This document shows positions 8,238-15,739 of a stretch of 17,962 nt of DNA, piece by piece. The position numbers and the translations under genes were made by a program. Source of the stretch: Planctomycetaceae bacterium. Its GTDB lineage: Bacteria; Planctomycetota; Planctomycetia; Pirellulales; UBA1268. The notes beneath the pieces were generated by a model. It searched no databases and was not told the DNA's origin. It saw nothing but the letters and a program-made list of their open reading frames with translations. Position 1 is the stretch's first letter. Each line of letters opens with the position of its first letter. The stretch lies in NCBI GenBank assembly GCA_002862165.1, contig PKCL01000089.1, forward strand, positions 1 through 17,962, given 5' to 3'.

Positions 8238-8280
8238 AAGGCGCGTTGTCACGTCATAGATGCGCGGGACAGGGCAGATA

Positions 8281-9720
8281 CTATTTTGGTTCGGTGTTAT
8301 TCGAGTCGTGTCGGAAACGAGAGGGCTCTATGTTGTGTAACTTTAAGAGCCGGTAGAGGGTTCCTCGAGGAACTCGTGCTTCTTTTGCCGCCGCCGAGAC
8401 ATCTCCATGAAGTCGCTTCATGATTTCATAGAGGTAGTGTTGCTCGAATTCAGCCACATGCGTGGCTTTCAGCGTTAAAAACCCAGCCCTTGATGGTGAG
8501 CCTTGTTTCAGCTCATCGGAGGTATCGGCGATATACTTTCCTGCTGCTGTGACAACATTATCCGGGAGGTCATCTACTCCAATCACGTCATCTGCCGTGA
8601 GTGCCATGGCTCGGCGGATAACATTTTGAAGCTCACGCACATTTCCTGGCCAATTATAGTGCCGTAATACCTGGTATGTATCAGCCGAAAATCTACCTGC
8701 AGTGAGTCCCATTTCTCGTCCGGCTCGGCTGGCAAAAAATTCAGCGAGTAGACCAATGTCGTCACCACGCTGCCGTAGCGGTGGAAGGCTTATTCTGACG
8801 ACATTGATGCGATAGAAAAGATCCCTTCGAAATGTTCCATTTTCCACCATGACATCAATATCTCGAGACGTTGCTGCCACAATTCGAACATCCACGGGTG
8901 TTTCTTTTCGGGCACCCACTCGTCGGAGACGACGCTCTTGCAAGACTCGAAGAAGTTTTGCTTGAAGAGCAAAAGGCAATTCAGCGATTTCATCGAGAAA
9001 GAGGGTACCACCGTCTGCGACTTCGATAAGACCAATGCGTCGAGCGTCAGCGCCTGTGAAAGCCCCTCGTTCATGTCCAAATAATTCACTTTCCAGCAAC
9101 GTGTCTGGAATGGCGCCACAGTCGATTGGAACAAAAGGGGCTGCAGTTCGACGGCTTCTTCGATGTACGGCACGAGCAACAAGTTCTTTTCCGGTACCTG
9201 TTTCTCCAGTAATAAGAATATCAACAGATCGTGCCGCGACGCGTTCAATGAGCGAATACACAGCCTTCATTGGAGGACTCTCGCCGAGGAAGTCCTCGAA
9301 TGAATAAGGACGCTCGATAGCACGTCGTAAGGTCTGTTCTGTGGCACGTTGCCGCGATTGAGTGAGTGTTTCAACAAGAATATCTTCAAGATCGTGATCG
9401 ACGCTCTCAAGTGGCAGATAGGTTGCGGCACCATGACGCAGGTAGTCACTGACCGTTTTTTCACCGTCGTCACTACCAATAACTACAATTGGTAGGTCAG
9501 GATCTGCTTCAACAAGCTGATCCAATGTAGTGAGATTTGAGTCACCAGTTCGGAGAACGAGTATCGCAAGATCAAATCCATCCTCATTGGATATATCAAT
9601 GCCTTCGGCAACGCGTGAGGTATGCCGAACTTCAAGGGGTTGCAGCCGGGCGACAAGCCTGCCGTAAGCAAGGCCTTGTGGGCCGGCTGAATCGACGATC
9701 ACAATGCGTGGCTGACGCAC
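8281..9720 (-). CDS. Sigma-54-dependent activator (NtrC-like) with degenerate receiver domain
   Basis: This 479-residue bacterial enhancer-binding protein opens sigma-54 promoters by ATP hydrolysis. Residues about 4-120 fold-match a response-regulator receiver, but Val55 stands where the phosphoacceptor Asp should be, only one N-terminal acidic residue (Asp10) remains, and the conserved Thr/Ser and Lys positions are Gly82 and Leu104. The AAA+ domain (about 143-370) is intact: Walker A GETGTGKE at 172-179, the sigma-54 contact loop GAFTGA at 219-224, Walker B GGTLFLDE at 237-244, and NWPGNVREL at 356-364. A Fis-type helix-turn-helix ends the protein (about 424-462). The start is GTG at 9720; no in-frame ATG precedes it and no clear ribosome-binding site is visible. 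glnB with a sigma-54 promoter lies immediately downstream. No histidine kinase gene is adjacent. Family is certain; the target and signal are inferred. Confidence 0.93.
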   Translation of the reverse strand: MRQPRIVIVDSAGPQGLAYGRLVARLQPLEVRHTSRVAEGIDISNEDGFDLAILVLRTGDSNLTTLDQLVEADPDLPIVVIGSDDGEKTVSDYLRHGAATYLPLESVDHDLEDILVETLTQSRQRATEQTLRRAIERPYSFEDFLGESPPMKAVYSLIERVAARSVDILITGETGTGKELVARAVHRRSRRTAAPFVPIDCGAIPDTLLESELFGHERGAFTGADARRIGLIEVADGGTLFLDEIAELPFALQAKLLRVLQERRLRRVGARKETPVDVRIVAATSRDIDVMVENGTFRRDLFYRINVVRISLPPLRQRGDDIGLLAEFFASRAGREMGLTAGRFSADTYQVLRHYNWPGNVRELQNVIRRAMALTADDVIGVDDLPDNVVTAAGKYIADTSDELKQGSPSRAGFLTLKATHVAEFEQHYLYEIMKRLHGDVSAAAKEARVPRGTLYRLLKLHNIEPSRFRHDSNNTEPK

Positions 9721-9777
9721 GGCGTGCCGTTTGTTGGAGGAGAGGATGGGTAAATAGATGACGTGCCGTAACCGCCT

Positions 9778-9791
9778 GATGACCTGTCATC
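9778..9791. promoter_or_regulatory. Dyad in the divergent intergenic region
   Basis: GATGAC-CT-GTCATC has two 6-bp arms and lies in the 253-base gap between the divergent sigma-54 activator and SEC-C/TPR genes. It is 58 bases upstream of the activator's GTG start. Autoregulation is possible. I recognise no convincing promoter elements elsewhere in this gap. Confidence 0.3.
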
Positions 9792-9973
9792 TCACAGTAG
9801 TATCACATCGAAGGATAAAGTGTTCAACAGAGGCTGTTTTTCATCGCTTCAGTAGCTATGTCCGGAGCTTGCGATAGGCCAATTCCTGCACGCTGGATCG
9901 TCTGGTACGTTGTGAAGAGGCCATCATGGTTTTGCAGAGCTTTATGCCCTTACAGATTTGCTAGGAGATTTTT

Positions 9974-12166
9974 ATGGCGTTCGATCCCTATTCCCTGTGC
10001 CCTTGTGGAACTGGCAAGAAAATCAAGTTTTGCTGCCCGGAGTTACTTGGGGAACTCGAACAATTAGACCGTCTCGTTGAAGGTGACCAGACAGAAGCAG
10101 CGCTTGAGCAGGTGATACGACTTCTGGAAAAACACCCTAAAAAAGCTTGTCTTCTTGCGACGAGGACAAAACTTGAATTGGCTACCAAGAGGTTTAATGA
10201 GGCAGCCGTAACGAGCCGAGCCTTTCTTGAAGCGTACCCTGACAATCCTCTTGCACTCGGGCACGCTGCAGTTGCAGCAGCTCTGCTTGATAATATGCAA
10301 GAGGCAGCAAGCCTTTTCGATCGTTCTCGAGAGCTGGCAGGCGCTGAGGTGCCGGATGATCTTGTCCGGATCGCAATGACATTAGTTCAGGTTGCGGCGC
10401 AGATAGGACAATTTGGCTTAGCAGAATCAACCATCGAGTGGCTTGTTGAAAAGTCTCTTGGTTCTGAAGAAGAACGAAATCTTCTGATGGAGGCCCTTCT
10501 GTCATCGGGTCTGCCCCCAGCATTACGAATTAAGGTGCCGTTTGCGGCGACAGACGTAGATTCGCAATGGCGTTTTGAGTTTGACGCCGCACTCAAGCAT
10601 GCGAAGGAGTGGCGTCTTTCGAAAGCGATTAAAACATTTAATAGTCTGAAAGGGGTTGCCGCGGACAGCCCTGAATTATTTACGAATATTGCATTGTTGT
10701 GTGAGCGAGTGGCTCGTCCCCTCGAAGCAGCAGAGGCGTGGCTCAAAGTTGCAGCACTGCGAGAGGCCATCGGAGGTCCAACAGGACACAACGAAGCAAT
10801 TGAAGCGACTGGTCGTGCTATCGTGTTGGAGACCCAGGCCAATCCAGAGCGGTCACCAGTTATGCGGTATGAATTGCTTCGTGGCCCCCTTGAGGGAGAC
10901 ATCGATCTGCTTGAAGATGCGCTTCGTAAAGAAAGCCATTTTGAGTCGATTCCAGTTGATCGCTCTCGTTGGGTTCAACGCGGTGCGGTACCACCACGTT
11001 CAAGTTGGCGTGTGTACGAGTCCGTCTCTGGGAGCGAAGGTTCAGCGGCACGTTTACTTGGCAGCATTCTCATTCATGGAAAGCAAACGGATCGCGAGGC
11101 AGAGGTGACGTTGCAAGGTTTTGCACCTGATGTCAAAGAAGCAAAGCCATTGGTCGAATCTTCTATCAAGACAACACTTGTTGAAGCAGAACAGCCTGCT
11201 GGGATGCCATCGGCTACGCCGATGAATTATCTGGCGAGTAGTCAATTTCGAATGAATCCACCGACAGAGCCGGCAGCACCTCCTGCAGCTGGTGAGGACG
11301 CTCCACTCGATACGCTCTTGGCAGAACAGCAAGCACGAGTGGCAGATCGCTTTACAAAACTTTGGGCAGAAACGCCATTGCCAGAGTTATTGGGTAAAAC
11401 TCCAAAGCAAGCCGTTGCCGATGGAGATGAGCCTCGCCGTCGCGTCGAGGCCCTGGTGAATGATGCTGAAGCTACCGATATCATTGCCTCAGGAAAAAAT
11501 ATTTGGCCAGAGCTAAGAAAAGCAAGTGGCCTTCCGGCACCTGCCATTATTGAGTCTGCAGAACCGTTAGGAAACGTACCACCTCAACGTTGGCTACATC
11601 TTGATTTTCAAAAGATCACAAATGATCATTTGCGAGGACTCCTTTTGACGGCGGCAGAAATCGGTTACAGCAGGGTAGCAGAGCTTGCAGCAGAAGCGTT
11701 ATTGAGTCGAGAAGACATTACTGATGCAGACCGATGGCAGGCATACGGTGTACTTGAAGCACGTGCTCGGTCAACGACTCGTCGACTGGAAATTCTTGCC
11801 AAAATTCGTCCCCTTGCAGCGGCGCTCAAGGCTGACGAAGGCATGCTTGACGTAGGTGAACTTCGAATTCACCTACAGCGTGGAGATCAACCGGCACTTC
11901 TCAAAGTACTTGATCGAATTCGTCGTGATCATAGTCAAAACCCACGAGTATCGAATGCTGTCATGCAGGTGTTTGCTGAGGCAGGCATTGACCTTGGTGC
12001 ACTTGCTGCAGGTGGTGGGGGAGGGGCTCCTCCTCCTGGTGCCACGATGTCATCACCGGGCGGTCAAGCGACCGCTCCGGCTGCAGAATCCGGAAAGCTC
12101 TGGACACCTGGGGGCGAAACTTCCGGCGGTGGCGGAGATGAAAAGCCTGCGATCTGGACTCCTTGA
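9974..12166 (+). CDS. SEC-C zinc-motif and TPR-like protein with WTP tail, function unknown
   Basis: This 730-residue protein begins with a SEC-C metal-binding motif: Cys9, Cys11, Cys20 and Cys21 in CPCGTGKKIKFCC. That motif occurs at the C-terminus of SecA and in many stand-alone proteins; it binds zinc and often mediates protein or ribosome contacts. Residues about 30-290 are helical with alternating small and aromatic residues typical of TPR-like repeats. A Pro/Ala-rich linker lies near 415-435, followed by a second helical region (about 440-680). The final 55 residues are Gly/Pro-rich and contain LWTP (709-712) and, at the very end, IWTP (727-730). No signal peptide or membrane segment is seen, so it should be cytoplasmic. 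AGGAG (9963-9967) lies 6 bases before the ATG. ribD follows almost without a gap. No specific function can be assigned. Confidence 0.88.
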   Translation: MAFDPYSLCPCGTGKKIKFCCPELLGELEQLDRLVEGDQTEAALEQVIRLLEKHPKKACLLATRTKLELATKRFNEAAVTSRAFLEAYPDNPLALGHAAVAAALLDNMQEAASLFDRSRELAGAEVPDDLVRIAMTLVQVAAQIGQFGLAESTIEWLVEKSLGSEEERNLLMEALLSSGLPPALRIKVPFAATDVDSQWRFEFDAALKHAKEWRLSKAIKTFNSLKGVAADSPELFTNIALLCERVARPLEAAEAWLKVAALREAIGGPTGHNEAIEATGRAIVLETQANPERSPVMRYELLRGPLEGDIDLLEDALRKESHFESIPVDRSRWVQRGAVPPRSSWRVYESVSGSEGSAARLLGSILIHGKQTDREAEVTLQGFAPDVKEAKPLVESSIKTTLVEAEQPAGMPSATPMNYLASSQFRMNPPTEPAAPPAAGEDAPLDTLLAEQQARVADRFTKLWAETPLPELLGKTPKQAVADGDEPRRRVEALVNDAEATDIIASGKNIWPELRKASGLPAPAIIESAEPLGNVPPQRWLHLDFQKITNDHLRGLLLTAAEIGYSRVAELAAEALLSREDITDADRWQAYGVLEARARSTTRRLEILAKIRPLAAALKADEGMLDVGELRIHLQRGDQPALLKVLDRIRRDHSQNPRVSNAVMQVFAEAGIDLGALAAGGGGGAPPPGATMSSPGGQATAPAAESGKLWTPGGETSGGGGDEKPAIWTP

Positions 12167-12183
12167 TAAGACGGGCCTCGGCC

Positions 12184-13308
12184 ATGTTCTCCTCTACTGA
12201 CACATTACTGATGCATCGAGCGTGTGCCCTTGCTCGTCGCGGGGAGGGTCTTGTCGAACCGAACCCGATGGTAGGTGCGGTTGTTTCCAGCGCTGATGGC
12301 AAGGTGCTTGGAGAGGGTTGGCACGAGCATTTTGGAAGTGCTCATGCTGAGGTTCATGCGTTGGCGATTGCAGGCCAGGCAGCCAGAAATGGCACGCTGT
12401 ATGTAACGCTCGAGCCGTGTTGTCACACGGGGAAAACGCCACCGTGTACTGATGCAATTCTGAGTGCAGGTATTCGTCGAGTGGTCGTCGCAGCAACAGA
12501 CCCTTTTCCAGCAGTTGCGGGTCAGGGCATTTCAATTCTTCGGAAAGCTGGCTTGCAGGTTGACGTTGGTTTGCTTCAGGATGAGGCGGTACGGCTGACT
12601 GCACCATTTCGAATGTTTGTGACGGCAAAAAGGCCATGGATGATCGCCAAATGGGCCATGACACTCGATGGGTATCTCGTTCTTCCTAAACCTGAAAACG
12701 GTGGTTCGGGAACATCGCAGCAACACGAGTGGATATCGTCAGGTACATCTCGTGCTGTTGTTCATGATCTACGCCGCCGCGCTGACGCGATTGTCATTGG
12801 CATACAGACAGCGGTTGCTGATGATCCATTGCTTACAGCCAGGCCAGCAGGGCCCCGGCCACTGATACGAGTTGTGCTGGACCGGCATGCACGTTTGTCA
12901 TTGAGTTCTCGTCTTGTTCAGACAGCACAAGAGTTTCCTTTACTTATTGCAGTTGGCCCCGATGCTTCTGAGGATCGGTTGGAGCCATTACAAGACAAGG
13001 GCTGTGAAATATGGAGAAGCCCAACAGCTCAATCGAGCCACATGCTTCTCGAATTGGTGCAGGAGTTTGGGCGTCGGCAGATGACAAATGTTTTAGTGGA
13101 GGGGGGTAAACACGTCCTTGAGTCGTTTTATGACGCAGGTCTTATCGATGAAGTCTGGGCTTTTCTTGCCCCCAAACTGCTTCAAGAACCCGAATCATCT
13201 ATGAGCATTCGAAAGATTCTTTCAAATACTCATATCGAGGCTATTGATCAAACCGGCGGTGATCTGTTTTTTCGTGGTCTTGTTCGACACGACTCACTGA
13301 GCCGGTAA
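12184..13308 (+). CDS. ribD: Bifunctional riboflavin biosynthesis deaminase/reductase
   Basis: RibD carries out two successive steps of riboflavin synthesis: deamination of the diaminopyrimidine ribosylamino phosphate and NADPH-dependent reduction of its ribosyl side chain. From this ATG it is 374 residues, the normal length. The deaminase domain (about 4-145) has the zinc ligands and catalytic Glu in HAEVHA (His54, Glu56) and Cys79 and Cys88 in LEPCCHTGKTPPC. The reductase domain (about 150-370) has WAMTLDG (157-163), WIS (183-185), ADDP (212-215) and VEGG (305-308). The reading frame is open back to a TTG at 12163 that overlaps the stop of the preceding gene, but the ATG at 12184 fits RibD N-termini better. 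The ribosome-binding site is weak, suggesting translational coupling to the upstream gene 17 bases away. No other rib genes are in the window. The 3' end overlaps the convergent gene by 15 bases. Confidence 0.95.
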   Translation: MFSSTDTLLMHRACALARRGEGLVEPNPMVGAVVSSADGKVLGEGWHEHFGSAHAEVHALAIAGQAARNGTLYVTLEPCCHTGKTPPCTDAILSAGIRRVVVAATDPFPAVAGQGISILRKAGLQVDVGLLQDEAVRLTAPFRMFVTAKRPWMIAKWAMTLDGYLVLPKPENGGSGTSQQHEWISSGTSRAVVHDLRRRADAIVIGIQTAVADDPLLTARPAGPRPLIRVVLDRHARLSLSSRLVQTAQEFPLLIAVGPDASEDRLEPLQDKGCEIWRSPTAQSSHMLLELVQEFGRRQMTNVLVEGGKHVLESFYDAGLIDEVWAFLAPKLLQEPESSMSIRKILSNTHIEAIDQTGGDLFFRGLVRHDSLSR

Positions 13309-15483
13309 GTCTTCAATACGATTCTGCCATCGCGTGACCGTAGCATCACCTTCAAGAACGGTTTTTGCAGTAGCCGATTTCAGGCATCGAACGACATCAA
13401 AAATCGTAACAAGTTGCTCGAGCGCCTCTTTCACCTCATCGGTATCGTTATCTGGCCCAACAGTTTCATCTGCCGGTAGCTCAGAACGCCCTTCCATGAC
13501 ACCACCACATCGAGCAACATACGTGACCCACGGTTCGAGCACGTTGGCAAACGCAACCCAGTCAAGAACCGCTGCACCTGCAAGATTCATGCTCAGGTCA
13601 CCTTCAAGAGTGAGCGGGGTGCTCTTGAGTAATCGTTTTGCTTGCTCTGGTACCAACGAGAAAACCGCAGCCTCCTTGCCAACACCGACACTCAATTGAA
13701 TCTGTTTGTCCAGTCCACTTTCAGGAAGTGCGAAGCTCCAGACACTGCCATCCGGAGTATCCTGTTCTTCAGGGTCTGGGATACGGTATTCACTCGGGAT
13801 AGCATCTTCGTCAATTTCACGAATAACGGATAGCAATTTGTCACTGAGTGCAAAGACATCACTGAGTCCTTCCCGGAAAAGTGTGCTGTCATCAAGAGAA
13901 AGCACGATTGCTGGTGCAACAAGTGGGAGAGGTTCTGATGAAGTTGGTAACGTTTCCTGAAGTCTTGTTGTCGATGTCTTGCTATCGAGCACGAAACCAA
14001 TTTGTCCACTTTTCAATGCAGGAATAAATTTTTTCCGAATTGTTTGAGTCAATTCTTCACCCAACGGTGCAACTTTCTCCTCAAATGTTTCAAAGTTTTT
14101 TTGTGCATCTTCATCAGCACTTGAGGCGATATTGTTTGTGATAAATTCACGAAGCGAACTTATCCAGGTAACAAAGGATTCGAACTGTTCGGGGTCAGTT
14201 TCTGTACGGAAAGCGACAGCAGCAAACGGGTCGCCACCAAAATAATCGAATGCAAGTGGCTTACTTCCATCCCACGGGAGGTTCTTGGACCAGTTCCATT
14301 CTTCACCGGCGTATCCGGTATCTGTCAGATAAGAGTATGCCACCCAAGGGCCAGCTGTTGGCATACGGCTCGCATACCCGCTCATGAGATCTTCAATGAG
14401 TTTTTCGGCGTCTGCCGTTGCCTCTGCGGACAGTTCATTTGCCTCGGCAACCGCGGTGACTAATTTCTTTGCTTTGGCGATATCCTCAGGAGACGTCCCC
14501 CAGGTTTTCGCAAGCTTTTTACTTCGGTACCAGATGCTGGTGAGAGGCTTGTCCGCTGCTTCTCGAACGACCTTCAATGGTTCTGTGTCCAGCAGGCTAC
14601 CGCCTGTTGTACCCATTGACTGAAGGTGTTCGGTCCCTCCACCGATTGAGAGGACGACATGGTCTTTGACAACACCAAGAGCAACAACAAGTTCTAGCTC
14701 ATTGATTCGTTTTAAAATTGTATCCAGTTCCTCTTTTATGTCAGGGGCTTTCATGACATTGGAGATTGCAAGTTTGATCAGATTGGGGTCTGGCTTTATC
14801 GTGACTGTGATGAAGTCACCGTTACCAATTTTCTGACGCGTTACAGCGTCGGCAAGCATCGGTTGTGCCTGGGCCATGCTCTTGGCGAACACTTCGATCC
14901 GCTCAAGTTGATTTTTCGCAGCATCTGTTTTGGTGGTTCTAAATCCCCAGACGAGATCAGGAATGACAATTTGATCAGTGTTTGCAGCAAGGGCTTTTGC
15001 GATGATCATGTTTGGCCCAAAGTCATCACTCTCTATTTCAAGATCAGTACCCTTTGTAAGCGTGGTAAAGGATCCGGCTCGTTGCGCAGACTGAATTGTT
15101 TTAAATAGTTTGGATACTGTTACCCAAGACGATGAACCGAATACGAAAGTGTCGGTTGCCACCATATCTTTCAATAAGTCAATTGCTTCCTGATTGTCTG
15201 GCATCTGCATCATCATCATTGCAATAGCCATTGGATTTCCAGGTTGTGTTTGCTGCTTGGCGAATTCGTCGAGAGCTTTTGCAACAGACTTCAAGTCCTT
15301 GAGGCTGGCAAAAGCATTGCTTCCAACGATGCGGTCATATTGTTCGCGACCGCGAAGCGTACTCGCCACAAATGCAGCGTCATCGGGAACGAGGCTAATG
15401 CCAAGGTCTTCGGATCGTGCGGTTTGAGATCCTACGAGCAGGGTGGCAAAGAGGGAGCAAGCGAGCGTGAGCTTTGTGATCAT
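13294..15483 (-). CDS. Large exported protein of unknown function
   Basis: I do not recognise the family. From the ATG at 15483 it is 729 residues. The frame is open up to an ATG at 15564, but the extra 27 residues do not look like a signal peptide. GAGGAAG lies just before the tandem ATGs at 15486 and 15483, and the start MITKLTLACSLFATLLVG gives a typical signal sequence with possible cleavage after Ala-Arg-Ser24. Cys9 does not sit in a proper lipobox, so a lipoprotein is unlikely. The mature protein mixes alpha and beta segments, has a run of methionines (MAIAMMMMQM, near mature residue 70), only a few cysteines, and an acidic, helical C-terminal part. No catalytic motif, heme site or membrane segment is evident. 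It faces ribD convergently and shares a divergent upstream region with ftr. Confidence 0.85.
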   Translation of the reverse strand: MITKLTLACSLFATLLVGSQTARSEDLGISLVPDDAAFVASTLRGREQYDRIVGSNAFASLKDLKSVAKALDEFAKQQTQPGNPMAIAMMMMQMPDNQEAIDLLKDMVATDTFVFGSSSWVTVSKLFKTIQSAQRAGSFTTLTKGTDLEIESDDFGPNMIIAKALAANTDQIVIPDLVWGFRTTKTDAAKNQLERIEVFAKSMAQAQPMLADAVTRQKIGNGDFITVTIKPDPNLIKLAISNVMKAPDIKEELDTILKRINELELVVALGVVKDHVVLSIGGGTEHLQSMGTTGGSLLDTEPLKVVREAADKPLTSIWYRSKKLAKTWGTSPEDIAKAKKLVTAVAEANELSAEATADAEKLIEDLMSGYASRMPTAGPWVAYSYLTDTGYAGEEWNWSKNLPWDGSKPLAFDYFGGDPFAAVAFRTETDPEQFESFVTWISSLREFITNNIASSADEDAQKNFETFEEKVAPLGEELTQTIRKKFIPALKSGQIGFVLDSKTSTTRLQETLPTSSEPLPLVAPAIVLSLDDSTLFREGLSDVFALSDKLLSVIREIDEDAIPSEYRIPDPEEQDTPDGSVWSFALPESGLDKQIQLSVGVGKEAAVFSLVPEQAKRLLKSTPLTLEGDLSMNLAGAAVLDWVAFANVLEPWVTYVARCGGVMEGRSELPADETVGPDNDTDEVKEALEQLVTIFDVVRCLKSATAKTVLEGDATVTRWQNRIEDLPAQ

Positions 15484-15583
15484 CATCTTCCTCGGCGAGA
15501 GTGAAAAGGAACCGAAACGTTTTGGTGGAACCATCATATGAACCAATTGCGTAAGCATGTGCAAGAAACCTCGGGTAATACAG

Positions 15584-15593
15584 CGTCATGACG
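15584..15593. promoter_or_regulatory. Perfect palindrome in the divergent ftr/exported-protein intergenic region
   Basis: CGTCATGACG is a perfect 10-bp palindrome about 100 bases upstream of the exported-protein start and about 150 bases upstream of ftr. It could be an operator serving either gene. The evidence is symmetry alone. Confidence 0.25.
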
Positions 15594-15674
15594 ACTGGAA
15601 AGAGAACACTCTGCTTCAGTAAACAATTTTTTTGGGTGGCTATTGCCTAAGCCCAATAGACTACTTGAAATAGG

Positions 15675-15706
15675 GTGTCCGTGAGAATACAGCATTCGCA
15701 GGACAC
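15675..15706 (+). promoter_or_regulatory. Stem-loop in the ftr leader
   Basis: GTGTCC (15675-15680) pairs with GGACAC (15701-15706). Inside, TGAGAAT (15682-15688) pairs with ATTCGCA (15694-15700) with one mismatch, leaving one bulged G and the loop ACAGC. That gives 12 base pairs in 32 bases. The stem ends 33 bases before the ftr ATG and has no T-run after it, so it is not a plain terminator. It may be an operator dyad or an mRNA leader structure. Confidence 0.45.
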
Positions 15707-15739
15707 GTATGAAGAACGTGCTCCTCATCTGAGAAAAGG

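Larger units (their letters stand above)
7927..8280. other. Noncoding control region between glnB and the sigma-54 activator gene
   Basis: This 354-base stretch has no credible gene. It contains, in minus-strand order, the end of the activator gene, two copies of a TTGTGAT / CGCGCAGAT element (8221-8237 and 8104-8126), the sigma-54 promoter (8041-8056), a dyad CGCCA-N5-TGGCG just after the expected transcription start (8007-8021), and the glnB ribosome-binding site. I find no clear intrinsic terminator for the activator gene here. A GCTGC-TTAT-GCAGC hairpin near 8170 lacks a T-run on either strand. Confidence 0.6.

Noticed and set aside
8199..8423. Plus-strand open frame of 74 codons
   Set aside because: More than half overlaps the 3' end of the clearly real activator gene; no ribosome-binding site and no recognisable product.
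12163..12183. TTG start of ribD overlapping the preceding stop
   Set aside because: The ATG at 12184 gives the normal RibD N-terminus; the seven extra residues have no support.
15459..15483. Lipoprotein signal for the exported protein (Cys9)
   Set aside because: The residues before Cys9 (Thr-Leu-Ala) do not fit a lipobox and the cysteine lies too near the N-terminus, inside the hydrophobic core.
15640..15656. Sigma-54-like TGGCTATTGCCTAAGC upstream of ftr
   Set aside because: GG and GC are 11 bases apart instead of 10 and the -24 element lacks the consensus ACG.
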